Below the pieces are notes generated by a model. It saw only the letters and a list, made by a program, of their open reading frames with translations, did not search any database and was not told the origin of the DNA. Both the position numbers and the translations under genes were made by a program. From Alphaproteobacteria bacterium UBA6347 (GTDB taxonomy: Bacteria; Pseudomonadota; Alphaproteobacteria; CAAGCB01; CAG-977), in assembly GCA_002440235.1 (NCBI GenBank), contig DJRZ01000015.1:1-50177 (forward strand): a stretch of DNA of 50,177 bases, given 5' to 3'. Within the stretch, counting starts at the first letter, position 1. Each line of letters begins with the position of its first letter. Shown here in pieces: positions 7,637 through 16,200 of the stretch.

Positions 7637-8911
7637 TTACAACGGCGCGTTTTCACGCTTCAAGACTCTGGTCATAAACCAGTTTTTCCAGCGTCTGCCG
7701 TAATGGAACACGACCGCGCCCCACAACGCCGAAATCACGGAACCGCAAATCACGCCCAGCCGGATTTCCTGCTGGCTGGCTTCGCCCGGCAAAGCCAGCT
7801 TGCCGACGAACAGCGCCATCGTGAACCCGATCCCCGCGACGACCGCCACGCCGTACAGATCCAGCATCGTGACGGCTTTGGGGAACGAGGCGATCTTCAT
7901 TTTGATCAACGCCCACGTCGTGAAGAAAATGCCGATCTGTTTTCCAAAAAACAGCCCGAAAATGATGCCCAGAGTCAGCGTGTGCGTGAACGTCTGCGCC
8001 GTCACGCCGCCGAAATACAGCCCCGCGCTGGCGAAAGCGAACACCGGCAGGATAAAGAAGTCGACCCACGGCTTCAGAATTTTCATCAACCCGTTCAGCG
8101 GGGATTCCCGTTCGCCTTCAATGCGCATGGGATACGCCATCGCGACGACGACGCCCGCGATCGTCGTGTGAATGCCGCCGTTCAGGAAGCAATACCACAA
8201 AACGACGCCCATCATCAGATACGGCAGGAACGCCTTGACGTGCATTCTGTTCAGCAGATACAGGACGAACGTCGCGATGCAGGCGTAGCCCAGCAAAGAC
8301 AGATAAACGCCCTGATTGTAGAACAACGCGATGATGATGATCGCGCCCAAATCGTCGAAAATCGCGATCGCCAGCAGAAAGATCTTCGCCGCCTGCGGGA
8401 CGTGTTTGCCGACCAGCATCAGAACGCACACGGCGAAAGCGATGTCGGTCGCGGTCGGAATCGCCCAGCCGTGCATGTATTCGGGCGAACCGTTGTTAAC
8501 GACCGCGTAGATGATCGCGGGGCAGCAGATCCCGCCCAAAGCCGCGACGCACGGCACGAACACCTGCCGGATATCGGACAGAAATCCCTCGGTCATTTCG
8601 CGTTTCAGCTCCAGCCCGACCTGCAAAAAGAAGAACACCATCAGAATGTCGTTCACCCACCATTCGATGGATTTGGAAAACAGCGTTTCCCCGACGCCGA
8701 CCGTCATCGTCGTCTGCAAAAAACGATGCACGGGTTCGCGCGCCGCCGTGTTGGCGCAGACGATCGCGGCGACCATGGCGAAAATCATAACCAGACCGCT
8801 GGTCGCTTCGTTGTTCAAAATTTTTTCAAACCAAGCCTTTGAAAACCAGCGGACGCGCTTCGGCGCCGCCGTTTCGACGATTTCAACCGCCACTTCTTCG
8901 ATTTCCGTCAT
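7637..8911 (-). CDS. nhaA: Na+/H+ antiporter NhaA
   Basis: A 424-residue inner-membrane antiporter that exchanges cytoplasmic Na+ for external protons. The motif IPTATDIAFAVCVLMLVGKH and the paired aspartates in AIFDDLGAIIIIALFY, equivalent to E. coli D163/D164, identify NhaA. LGLYG-type C-terminal helices (DLYGVAVVAGIGFTMALFVG) are also present. The start is set at 8911 (MTEIEEV) because AAAGGAA lies upstream; the longer frame would start in front of that site. It lies 70 bp downstream of the oadGAB-TPR methyltransferase run and in the same direction. It may therefore return Na+ in balance with the decarboxylase pump; co-regulation is inference. The extended acidic N-terminus (about 30 residues) is slightly longer than in E. 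coli. Confidence 0.93.
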   Translation of the reverse strand: MTEIEEVAVEIVETAAPKRVRWFSKAWFEKILNNEATSGLVMIFAMVAAIVCANTAAREPVHRFLQTTMTVGVGETLFSKSIEWWVNDILMVFFFLQVGLELKREMTEGFLSDIRQVFVPCVAALGGICCPAIIYAVVNNGSPEYMHGWAIPTATDIAFAVCVLMLVGKHVPQAAKIFLLAIAIFDDLGAIIIIALFYNQGVYLSLLGYACIATFVLYLLNRMHVKAFLPYLMMGVVLWYCFLNGGIHTTIAGVVVAMAYPMRIEGERESPLNGLMKILKPWVDFFILPVFAFASAGLYFGGVTAQTFTHTLTLGIIFGLFFGKQIGIFFTTWALIKMKIASFPKAVTMLDLYGVAVVAGIGFTMALFVGKLALPGEASQQEIRLGVICGSVISALWGAVVFHYGRRWKNWFMTRVLKRENAPL

Positions 8912-8981
8912 AAGATTCCGTTCCTTTTGCAAAAGTTGTTTTCGAAATTTGTACCAAAAACGCCGAAAGATTGGCAAGCGT

Positions 8982-10376
8982 TTATTTCTTTACCGCCTGC
9001 ACCAGCAACCCCGCGACGGGGGCGTCCAGTTCGCGGCGCAGTTCGACGCGGACGACCGATTCGACCGTCAGCCCGTTTTGCTCCAGCCCGTCCCTGACAT
9101 ACCGTTCGCCGTGTCTGAACCGCCCCGACAGCCCCAAAACGTACCCGTCCGCCTTTTCGGCGCATTCGCTGACCGTGAACGCCAGCCGCCCTTTCGGCTT
9201 CAAAGCCGCCGCCAGTCCCGCGAACAATTCCGACAGATCTCCCAGATAAGTGAACACGTCGGACGACACGATCACGTCGAACGCGGCGGGGCGCGCGGGC
9301 AGAAAAGTCAAAATGTCGCTTTGCATCAATTCGGTGTAGACGCCGCGTCCGGCGGCTTTTTCCAGCATTTTTTCCGACAGGTCGACCCCCGTCAGCGACG
9401 CGAGCGCGATTCCGCGTTTCCGCATCGCCGCGCCGCAAAGCCCCGTGCCGCACCCCAGATCCAATCCGGCGGGCGGGGCGGGGAAATCGTATTTTTCAAC
9501 GGCTTCGGCGACGTATTCCGGCGCGCGGTAGGACAAATCCGCCAAAACGCCGTCAAAAGAATCGGCGAACGCGTCGAACAGTTCCGTCACGTATTCGGCG
9601 GACGCGCGCTTCGCTCCGTCTTTGTTTTTCAGCGTTTCCAGCGTGTGCAGGGCGACGGGGTTGTCCGGAAAAGCCGTCAGCCATTCGTCCGTCAGCCGCA
9701 AAACGGCGTCCGTTTCGTCCGCCAGCAGCAGCGTGTACAGACACCCCGCCAGCGTGACGTGCGTCGACGGCTCGTCTTTCAATTTCAACAGGCGCAAATA
9801 GATTTCAGCCGCCCGTCCGGCGTCGCCGATCCTTTCCGCGAAAGAAGCGAATGCGTACAGATATTCGATGTTGTCGGGATCTTTTTCCAGCAATCCCGAA
9901 TAAATTTCCCCCGCCCGATCCGTTTGCCCCGTCATCGACAGCGCGTAAGCCTGATTGAACCGCGTCAAATCGTCGCCGGGGGACAGGCGCAAAGCCCGTT
10001 CGTACGTTTCCAGCGCCTCGTCGAACCGGTTCAGCGACGACAGCATGTTGCCGCGGTGAACCAGCGCGTTCAACGCGTCCGGCGCGCGGCGCAAAGCCTC
10101 GTCGCAGGCGGTCAATCCGTCCTCGAACCTGTTTGTTTCGAAAAAAAGCCCCGCCAGATTCGACGGCGCGGTCGGGTCGGACGGATTCAGCGTTTCCGCC
10201 TTTTTGTACGCCCGTTCGGCGTCGCCGTACATTTTTTTGCCGTAAAAAGCGTTCCCCAGAGCGATCCACAGGGCGAAATCGCCGTCGTTTTCCTTGACCG
10301 CGGCGGCGGCGGAACGCAAAGCGGCGTCGTATTCCCCGCGTTCGTTCCATTCGTTCAGCCGCGCGATCAAATCCAT
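8982..10376 (-). CDS. TPR-repeat protein with C-terminal class I methyltransferase domain
   Basis: A 464-residue protein. Residues 1-250 are tetratricopeptide repeats (for example ALWIALGNAFYGKKMYGDAE and RFDEALETYERALRLSPGDD). Then comes ELFDAFADSFDGVL, typical of TPR-linked methyltransferases, and a class I SAM fold with motif I LDLGCGTG at 305-312 and a following acidic residue in VDLSEKML. The substrate is unknown. The start at 10376 lies 2 bp below the stop of the upstream paralogue, pointing to translational coupling. A much longer open frame extends upstream but only overlaps the paralogue out of frame. Linkage to oadGAB is unusual and no role in it is established. Confidence 0.75.
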   Translation of the reverse strand: MDLIARLNEWNERGEYDAALRSAAAAVKENDGDFALWIALGNAFYGKKMYGDAERAYKKAETLNPSDPTAPSNLAGLFFETNRFEDGLTACDEALRRAPDALNALVHRGNMLSSLNRFDEALETYERALRLSPGDDLTRFNQAYALSMTGQTDRAGEIYSGLLEKDPDNIEYLYAFASFAERIGDAGRAAEIYLRLLKLKDEPSTHVTLAGCLYTLLLADETDAVLRLTDEWLTAFPDNPVALHTLETLKNKDGAKRASAEYVTELFDAFADSFDGVLADLSYRAPEYVAEAVEKYDFPAPPAGLDLGCGTGLCGAAMRKRGIALASLTGVDLSEKMLEKAAGRGVYTELMQSDILTFLPARPAAFDVIVSSDVFTYLGDLSELFAGLAAALKPKGRLAFTVSECAEKADGYVLGLSGRFRHGERYVRDGLEQNGLTVESVVRVELRRELDAPVAGLLVQAVKK

Positions 10377-10378
10377 CG

Positions 10379-12016
10379 TCAATCCCGCTTTCGCGCGGCG
10401 AAAACCAGCCGCGTTTCCGGACGGCTTTCGCTGTCGAACAGATTTTCGCGAACGACTTTGACCGTCGAAAAGCCCGCGAAATTCAGACAGCTTTCGACAA
10501 AGCCGGATTCGTGCGAAAACGTGCCGTTTCGTTCCAGCCTGCACGGAGCGACCTGCGACGGCGCGACGGAAAACACAAAGCCGCCCCGCGGTTTCAAAGC
10601 CTTCGCCACCGCTTTGAACGCCGCCGTCAAATCCGAAAAATACATCAGCGCGTCGACGCACGCGACCGCGTCGAACCGTTTTTTGTTTTTCGCGCAATAC
10701 GCGACGAAATCGACGTTGACCAGTTCGTCGTACAGCCCCGTTTCGTCGGCGAAATCCAGCATGTTTTGGGAAATGTCCGTTCCCGTCAGCGCGCCGTCGG
10801 GCGCCGTAAAGGCGGACAGAACCTCCGCCGCCGCGCCGGTGCGGCAGCCGGCGTCCAAAACGTTCATCGAAAGCCCCGTCGGAATTTTCAACGCGTTCAT
10901 GGCGTTTTCGACGACTCCGCCGATCCGGCACCGTCCGGCGTCGAAACAGCGCGCCGCCAGATCCGTGGCGTTCAAATCCCCCGTCAGGCGCACATAGGAC
11001 AGGGGCGCGGGTTTCGTCCTGTCGGCGCCCGTCAAAGCGTCGCAGAAATAATCGACGTCCGCGTCGCCTTTCCTTTTTCCGCGCCACGCCCGCGCCTTTT
11101 CGACCGCTTGCGCCGTTTCGCCCGCGGCGACCATGTCCGTCAGCACCGCGCACATTCGCGCGAAAACGCTTTCGGTCATCGTCGAAACGCCGTCCAGCAA
11201 ATCGAACGCTTTGGCGTAATCGCGGCGCGCCGTTTCCACGCCCGCCCAGTTCAGCCGCAGATCGTCGTCAATCGGGGCAAGCCGGGAGAAAGCCGCAAAG
11301 GCGGCGGACGCCGTGTCGTATTCCCCCGCCGCGGCGTACGCGTTCGCCAAAGCCAGCCACACGGCGGAATTTTTATCCGTCGTTTTCAACGCCTCGACGC
11401 CGTATTTGATGATGTCCGCGTTCAAATCGGCGCCGATCAGCGCGGAATACAGCCATTCGTTCTGCAAAACGGCGGGACGGTTCGCTTTCAGGGCTTTTTT
11501 AATCAAAAATTTCGCCTGACGCGTGTTCCACAGCAAAGCCGAATAATACGCCGCCAGACACAAAATCCTGTCGTCGCGTTTCAGGCGCGGATAAACGGAA
11601 CGCATGAAATCGTAAAGCTCGGCGTCCCTGCCCGCCATGTCCAACAGCCGCGCCTTTAACAGGCAGGCGTCGGCGCTGTCGGCGTCCTTTGCCAGCGCGT
11701 GATCGACAAACACCAGCGATTCCGCCGTTTTTCCCCTGTCGAAAAGAATCTGCGCCAAACACAGGTATCCCTGCGCGGGCAAATCGTTCACGCGCCGGAT
11801 CATCGCGTCGAAAAACGCCGCGTCGGGCGCGCGCGTCCGCAACAGGCACAGTTCCCGATTGATCAAAAAAGTCAGATTGTCGGGATCGCTTTTCAGCAAT
11901 TCGTCGTAAGCGGCGGCGGCTTCGTCGAAACGTCGCGATAAAAACAGCCCGACGGCGCGGGATTGCCCCGCCCCGCCGGTTTTCACGTTTTCGATTCGGT
12001 CCGCCGTCCGCGTCAT
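10379..12016 (-). CDS. TPR-repeat methyltransferase paralogue with altered SAM motif
   Basis: A 545-residue protein with the same plan as its downstream neighbour. About 330 residues of TPR-like helices (RRFDEAAAAYDELLKSDPDN and others) are followed by a class I methyltransferase fold. Motif I reads LDAGCRTGAAAEV, with Arg replacing the usual Gly of GCGTG. The post-motif acidic residue (GTDISQNML) remains. SAM binding may be weakened; the domain could be a partner or regulator of the second copy. The ATG at 12016 overlaps the oadB stop (TGATGA), so translation is probably coupled to oadB. The pair looks like an old tandem duplication in which repeats and catalytic domain have diverged strongly. 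Confidence 0.7.
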   Translation of the reverse strand: MTRTADRIENVKTGGAGQSRAVGLFLSRRFDEAAAAYDELLKSDPDNLTFLINRELCLLRTRAPDAAFFDAMIRRVNDLPAQGYLCLAQILFDRGKTAESLVFVDHALAKDADSADACLLKARLLDMAGRDAELYDFMRSVYPRLKRDDRILCLAAYYSALLWNTRQAKFLIKKALKANRPAVLQNEWLYSALIGADLNADIIKYGVEALKTTDKNSAVWLALANAYAAAGEYDTASAAFAAFSRLAPIDDDLRLNWAGVETARRDYAKAFDLLDGVSTMTESVFARMCAVLTDMVAAGETAQAVEKARAWRGKRKGDADVDYFCDALTGADRTKPAPLSYVRLTGDLNATDLAARCFDAGRCRIGGVVENAMNALKIPTGLSMNVLDAGCRTGAAAEVLSAFTAPDGALTGTDISQNMLDFADETGLYDELVNVDFVAYCAKNKKRFDAVACVDALMYFSDLTAAFKAVAKALKPRGGFVFSVAPSQVAPCRLERNGTFSHESGFVESCLNFAGFSTVKVVRENLFDSESRPETRLVFAARKRD

Positions 12017-13368
12017 CAGCCGCACATGACCAGCAGAATGCCGGCGGCGACCGCCGATCCGATCACGCCCGAAACGTTCGGTCCCATGGCGTGCATCAAA
12101 ATGAAGTTCGTCGGATCTTCCTCTTTCGCCACGCGGTCGGCGACGCGCGCCGCCATCGGAACCGCGGAAACGCCCGCCGCGCCGATCAGCGGATTCAGTT
12201 TTTCTTTCGAAAACGCGTTCATCAGCTTCGCCATCAGAACGCCCGCCGCCGTCGCGATCGAAAACGCCGCCAGACCCAGGAACAAAATCCCCAGCGTTTC
12301 CTTCGCCAGAAATTTGTCAGCCGACAGCTTCGACCCGACCGTCAGACCGATGAAGATCGTCACGATGTTGCACAAATCGTTCGCCGCCGTTTTCGCCAGA
12401 CGGTCGACGACTTTGCTTTCGCGCAACAGGTTGCCGAACATCAGCATGCCCATCAGGGGCGCCGCGCTGGGAACGAACAGAATGCACAGCAAAACGACCA
12501 GAAAGACAAAGACGATCTTTTCCTTGCGGGAAACTTCGCGCAACTGCTTCATTCTGATTTTGCGTTCTTCGACCGACGTCAGCGCGCGCATGATGGGCGG
12601 CTGGATAATCGGCACCAGAGCCATGTAGGAATATGCCGCGACGACGATCGCGCCCATCAGTTCGGGCGCCAGACGTCCCGTCAGGAAAATCGCCGTCGGA
12701 CCGTCCGCGCCGCCGATGATGCCGATCGACGCCGCCTGTTTCAGCGTAAAGTTCACCAATCCCAGATCGGTCAGCCACAGCGCGCCCAGAACGGTCGCGA
12801 AAATGCCGAACTGCGCCGCGCCGCCGAGAATCGCGACCTTGGGGTTCGCGATCATGGGACCGAAATCCGTCATCGCGCCGACGCCCATGAAGATGATCAG
12901 CGGGAAGATGCTGGGCGGAGCGATGCCGATGTTGTAAATGTACAGCAGGAAACCCGTCACGCCGTCCATGACTTCGGACACGCCGGCGCCCGGCGCGTTC
13001 GACAGCAGACCGCCGAATCCGATCGGAATCAGCAGCAGCGGTTCGAACCCTTTGGCGATCGCCAGATAAATCAGGATCAGGCTGATGCCGATCATGACCA
13101 GCTGCCCCAGTCCCATGGACAACAGCATTTCCTTGCCCGTCGACGAAACCGTCGAACCCGAATCGGCGAAAAAGCCGTACAGACCCGTCGATTTCACCAG
13201 CATGGCGAACGATTCGTGATTCGCCATATAGTCGGAAAACATCTGACCGACGCGTCCGTGCGACGCGGCGATCAGAATGTTGACCAGCGAAAACAGGGCG
13301 CACAGCCCGACGACCGTCCACATGACGAACATGTGGCGGCGTTCGGCTTTCAACATTTGTTTTTCCAT
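12016..13368 (-). CDS. oadB: Sodium-pumping decarboxylase beta subunit (OadB-type)
   Basis: A 450-residue integral membrane protein that decarboxylates carboxybiotin and drives Na+ export. Hallmarks include [44 protein letters not shown] (conserved Asp) and the C-terminal [19 protein letters not shown]. An N-terminal extension of about 80 residues precedes the conserved core, with a single hydrophobic helix ([20 protein letters not shown]). It follows oadA by 11 bp and overlaps the next gene. The same subunit occurs in methylmalonyl-CoA and glutaconyl-CoA decarboxylases. Oxaloacetate is favoured here only because of oadG and the carboxyltransferase-biotin fusion upstream. Confidence 0.9.
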   Translation of the reverse strand: MEKQMLKAERRHMFVMWTVVGLCALFSLVNILIAASHGRVGQMFSDYMANHESFAMLVKSTGLYGFFADSGSTVSSTGKEMLLSMGLGQLVMIGISLILIYLAIAKGFEPLLLIPIGFGGLLSNAPGAGVSEVMDGVTGFLLYIYNIGIAPPSIFPLIIFMGVGAMTDFGPMIANPKVAILGGAAQFGIFATVLGALWLTDLGLVNFTLKQAASIGIIGGADGPTAIFLTGRLAPELMGAIVVAAYSYMALVPIIQPPIMRALTSVEERKIRMKQLREVSRKEKIVFVFLVVLLCILFVPSAAPLMGMLMFGNLLRESKVVDRLAKTAANDLCNIVTIFIGLTVGSKLSADKFLAKETLGILFLGLAAFSIATAAGVLMAKLMNAFSKEKLNPLIGAAGVSAVPMAARVADRVAKEEDPTNFILMHAMGPNVSGVIGSAVAAGILLVMCG

Positions 13369-13379
13369 ATCAGCCCCCG

Positions 13380-15155
13380 TTATTTCAGCGTCATCAGCAA
13401 CTGACCCGTGACGACCTGATCGCCCTGATGAACGGCGATTTTGTCAACGACGCCGTCCGCGGGCGCGGGAATCGGGTTTTCCATCTTCATGACTTCCAAA
13501 ATCATGATCGGCTGACCTTTGGTCACGCGGTCGCCCGCGTTCGCGACGATTTTGACCACCGTTCCGGGGACGGGCGACGTCACGTCCGCCGCCGCGCCGT
13601 TTCCGGTCGCCGCGGGTTTGGCTTCGACCTTGCCCGCCGCGCCGACCGTGACGGTAAAGGACTTGCCGTCGACGACGACCGTGTCGCCGTTCAGCGTCGC
13701 GCTGTGTTTTTTGCCGTTCACGACGACGTCGAAATCACCCGCCGTCGCGCGCGGTTTTTCCTTGTAGCGGACGCCGATCTTGCCCTCGCCTTTCAGGAAA
13801 GCGATGCCTTTTTCGCCGCAAGCCGCCGCGATAAAGATGTTTTCGTCCGTTTCGGGCAGGTTGTTCTGTTTCAAAACGTCGCGGAAATGGGCGATCTGCT
13901 TGTCGGGATTGCGGTCGTTGATCGCCAAAGGAGATTCCTTCGTCGGTTCCAGCCCCAACTGTTCGGAAGCGATTTTGACGACTTCGGGATCGGGTTCGTG
14001 CGGCGTGCGTCCGAAATAACCCAAGACCATTTTGCCGTACCCCGCGGCGATCTTTTTCCACGGTCCCTGCATGACGTTGTTGAACGCCTGCTGGAAATAG
14101 AATTGCGACACGGGCGTGACGGACGTACCGTAACCGCCTTTGCGCACGACCTCTTCCATCGCTTTGACGATCGCGGGGAATTTGTCCATGATGCCGTTGT
14201 CGCGCAACATCTGCGTGTTCGCCGTCAGCGCGCCGCCGGGCAGAGGCGACCACGGAACGCGCGGTTCGACCTTCGTCGCTTCGGGCGGCAGCAGGTATTC
14301 GGACAGCGCGTTTTTCAAAAATTCCTCGGTTTCCAGAATTTTCTGCGGATCGACGTCCAAAACGTAATCCGTGCCGCGCAGGGCGTGCCACATCGTCAGC
14401 ACGTCGGGCGAGCAGGTGCCGCCGGAAACGGGCGCCAAGGACAGGTCGATCGTGTCCGCGCCGGCTTCGATCGCCGACATGCAGCACAGCACCGACGTGC
14501 CCGCCGTTTCGTGCGTGTGGAACGAAATCGGCTTGTCCGTCAGCTTGCGCATGCGCTTGATCGTTTCATGAACGATCGCGGGTGTGCAGGTGCCGGACGC
14601 GTCTTTCAGGCACAGGGAATCGAACGGAACGTCGGCGTCCAGAACCGCGCGCAGGCGCTGTTCGTAGAAATCGGCGTCGTGCGCGCCCGTGCAGCCGGGG
14701 GGCAGGGACATGATCGTGATTGTCATCTGGTGCTGCAAGCCCGCTTCTTTGATCGCCTTGCCGGAAACGATCAGGTTGTTCGGATCGTTCAGGGCGTCGA
14801 AGTTGCGAATCGTCGTCATGCCGTGTTTTTTGAACAGCTTGGCGTGCAGTTTGATCAAATCGGTGGACATCGAATCCAGCCCGACGACGTTGATGCCGCG
14901 CGCCAGCGTTTGCAGATTCGCGTCGGGTCCCGCCAGTTCGCGGAATTTGTCCATCACGTCAAAGGCGTTCTGATTGCAGTAAAAGAAAGCGGACTGGAAC
15001 GCCGCGCCGCCGCCGGCTTCGAAATAGCGGATACCCGCGTCGCGCGCCATTTCCACAGCGGGGAAATAGTCTTTGGGCAAAACACGCATGCCGAAAGCGG
15101 ACTGGAATCCGTCGCGGAACGCCGTGCACATAAAATTGATAACTTTTTTAGCCAT
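13380..15155 (-). CDS. oadA: Biotin-dependent decarboxylase alpha subunit (OadA-like carboxyltransferase-BCCP)
   Basis: A 591-residue fusion. Residues 1-470 form a carboxyltransferase TIM barrel, with [17 protein letters not shown] and [12 protein letters not shown] metal and substrate motifs. The C-terminus is a biotinyl domain with [11 protein letters not shown], biotin acceptor K557. The enzyme moves CO2 from a keto acid to biotin for the membrane pump. Classical OadA/PycB have RDAHQS near the N-terminus; this protein has [12 protein letters not shown] and [10 protein letters not shown], a divergent branch seen in other anaerobes. Substrate specificity for oxaloacetate is therefore likely but not certain. 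AAGGTG precedes the ATG at 15155, and oadG lies 17 bp upstream. Confidence 0.88.
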   Translation of the reverse strand: MAKKVINFMCTAFRDGFQSAFGMRVLPKDYFPAVEMARDAGIRYFEAGGGAAFQSAFFYCNQNAFDVMDKFRELAGPDANLQTLARGINVVGLDSMSTDLIKLHAKLFKKHGMTTIRNFDALNDPNNLIVSGKAIKEAGLQHQMTITIMSLPPGCTGAHDADFYEQRLRAVLDADVPFDSLCLKDASGTCTPAIVHETIKRMRKLTDKPISFHTHETAGTSVLCCMSAIEAGADTIDLSLAPVSGGTCSPDVLTMWHALRGTDYVLDVDPQKILETEEFLKNALSEYLLPPEATKVEPRVPWSPLPGGALTANTQMLRDNGIMDKFPAIVKAMEEVVRKGGYGTSVTPVSQFYFQQAFNNVMQGPWKKIAAGYGKMVLGYFGRTPHEPDPEVVKIASEQLGLEPTKESPLAINDRNPDKQIAHFRDVLKQNNLPETDENIFIAAACGEKGIAFLKGEGKIGVRYKEKPRATAGDFDVVVNGKKHSATLNGDTVVVDGKSFTVTVGAAGKVEAKPAATGNGAAADVTSPVPGTVVKIVANAGDRVTKGQPIMILEVMKMENPIPAPADGVVDKIAVHQGDQVVTGQLLMTLK

Positions 15156-15172
15156 GTTTTTTCACCTTACCG

Positions 15173-15376
15173 TTAGCCGTTTTTCAGCCTGACCGCAATC
15201 GCCGCGGCGACCAGTTCGCCGTCCGCGCCGTTTTCGTCCGTCGCTTCGGTTTCGTCCGAAACGCCCAGATATTTAAAAATCGCCGCCTGCGCGCGCATCG
15301 CCGCAACCAGTAGCAGCAAGAACGTAAAGACGCCCGTCATACCGATCAGCGTCAGCTCCAATCCTTGAACCAGCAT
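15173..15376 (-). CDS. oadG: Sodium-pumping decarboxylase gamma subunit (OadG-like)
   Basis: A 67-residue protein with one N-terminal membrane helix (GLELTLIGMTGVFTFLLLLV) and a short acidic-to-neutral cytoplasmic tail (DETEATDENGADGELVAAAI). This is the layout of OadG, which joins alpha to beta and often carries metal ligands at its end; no His-rich tail is visible here. The GMTGVFTFL signature is typical. It is the first gene of the oadGAB run, with a strong promoter upstream and a GAGG site before the ATG. Confidence 0.85.
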   Translation of the reverse strand: MLVQGLELTLIGMTGVFTFLLLLVAAMRAQAAIFKYLGVSDETEATDENGADGELVAAAIAVRLKNG

Positions 15377-15417
15377 AGAAAACCTCTGTTCCGTTGCAAA
15401 AAACTTTCAGTCCCTCT

Positions 15418-15446
15418 TTTATATCTTGAAGCGATTTTTTTTTCAA
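15418..15446 (-). promoter_or_regulatory. Promoter of the oadGAB operon
   Basis: Minus strand TTGAAA (15446-15441), a 17-bp spacer, then TATAAA (15423-15418), about 40 bp before the oadG start. The remaining 210-bp divergent region toward tdk shows only A/T tracts. Confidence 0.7.
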
Positions 15447-15585
15447 AGCATTTCATCGCCCCGTTAACTTTTTATGCCCCGCGCGACCGCAAGGAATCGC
15501 TTTCGTTTTGCTTTTTTGCTGGACAGAGGGGACGCAAACGGGCAAACCTGATCCCGCTTGTTTTCAATTTTCGGGACGTTCGATT

Positions 15586-16200
15586 ATGTCAAAAGGTTGT
15601 TTGGAAGTCATCACGGGACCCATGTTCGCGGGAAAGACGTCCGCTTTGCTGCGCAAGGCGCGCGCGTTTCAGGGCGAAATGGTTTTGATCAAACCGTCGT
15701 TCGACACGCGCTACGGCATCTGCGAAATCAAAACGCACGACGGAGTCGCCGCCGCCGCGTTCAACCTGACCAACACCGACGAAATTCTGCGGTCCGACGC
15801 CGTCGGCAAAGCCCAAGCCGTCTTTTTCGACGAAATCCAGTTTTTCACCGAACCGTATTTCGACGGCGACATCATCGCGTGCGTCGAAACCCTGACCGGA
15901 CGCGGGCAGGACGTCGTCTGCTGCGGACTGGACCTGAACTGGAAAGGCGAACCGTTCGACATCGTGTCCGAACTGAAATCGGTCGCCGACCGGTGCGTCC
16001 CGCTGCAAGCCAGATGCGCCGTATGCGGCGAACCCGCCATCTTCACCCACAAACGCGGCGGATCGGACGCCGACATCGAACTGGGCGCGGGCGAAATTTA
16101 CGAACCGCGGTGCGCCAGACATTTCCCGTTCAGCCCCGCCTACGAGTCCGCGGAAAACGCCGACACCGATTCGAAACAGGGGGATTTGTTTGATTTATAA
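15586..16200 (+). CDS. tdk: Thymidine kinase (type II)
   Basis: A 204-residue enzyme that phosphorylates thymidine to dTMP in the salvage pathway. The P-loop is GPMFAGKTSAL (about 11-21), the Walker B/DEXQ motif is FFDEIQFF, and the lasso-type motif is GLDLNWKGEPF. Zinc ligands appear as CAVCGEPAIFTHKR and a second pair in RCARH. These mark the Tdk type II family. The start MSKGCLEV at 15586 removes a GC-rich upstream extension without a ribosome site. The last 11 bp overlap the next gene, so the two are probably co-translated. The tail beyond the zinc lid is about 25 residues and acidic. Confidence 0.92.
   Translation: MSKGCLEVITGPMFAGKTSALLRKARAFQGEMVLIKPSFDTRYGICEIKTHDGVAAAAFNLTNTDEILRSDAVGKAQAVFFDEIQFFTEPYFDGDIIACVETLTGRGQDVVCCGLDLNWKGEPFDIVSELKSVADRCVPLQARCAVCGEPAIFTHKRGGSDADIELGAGEIYEPRCARHFPFSPAYESAENADTDSKQGDLFDL

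Noticed and set aside
8511..10997. An 828-codon open frame opposite nhaA and the TPR-methyltransferases
   Set aside because: Low-complexity Arg/Gln composition and complete overlap with well-supported genes on the other strand.
8982..11153. A 723-residue single protein covering the second TPR-methyltransferase with a long upstream extension
   Set aside because: The first 259 residues are an out-of-frame reading of the first TPR-methyltransferase; the real start at 10376 lies 2 bp after that gene's stop.
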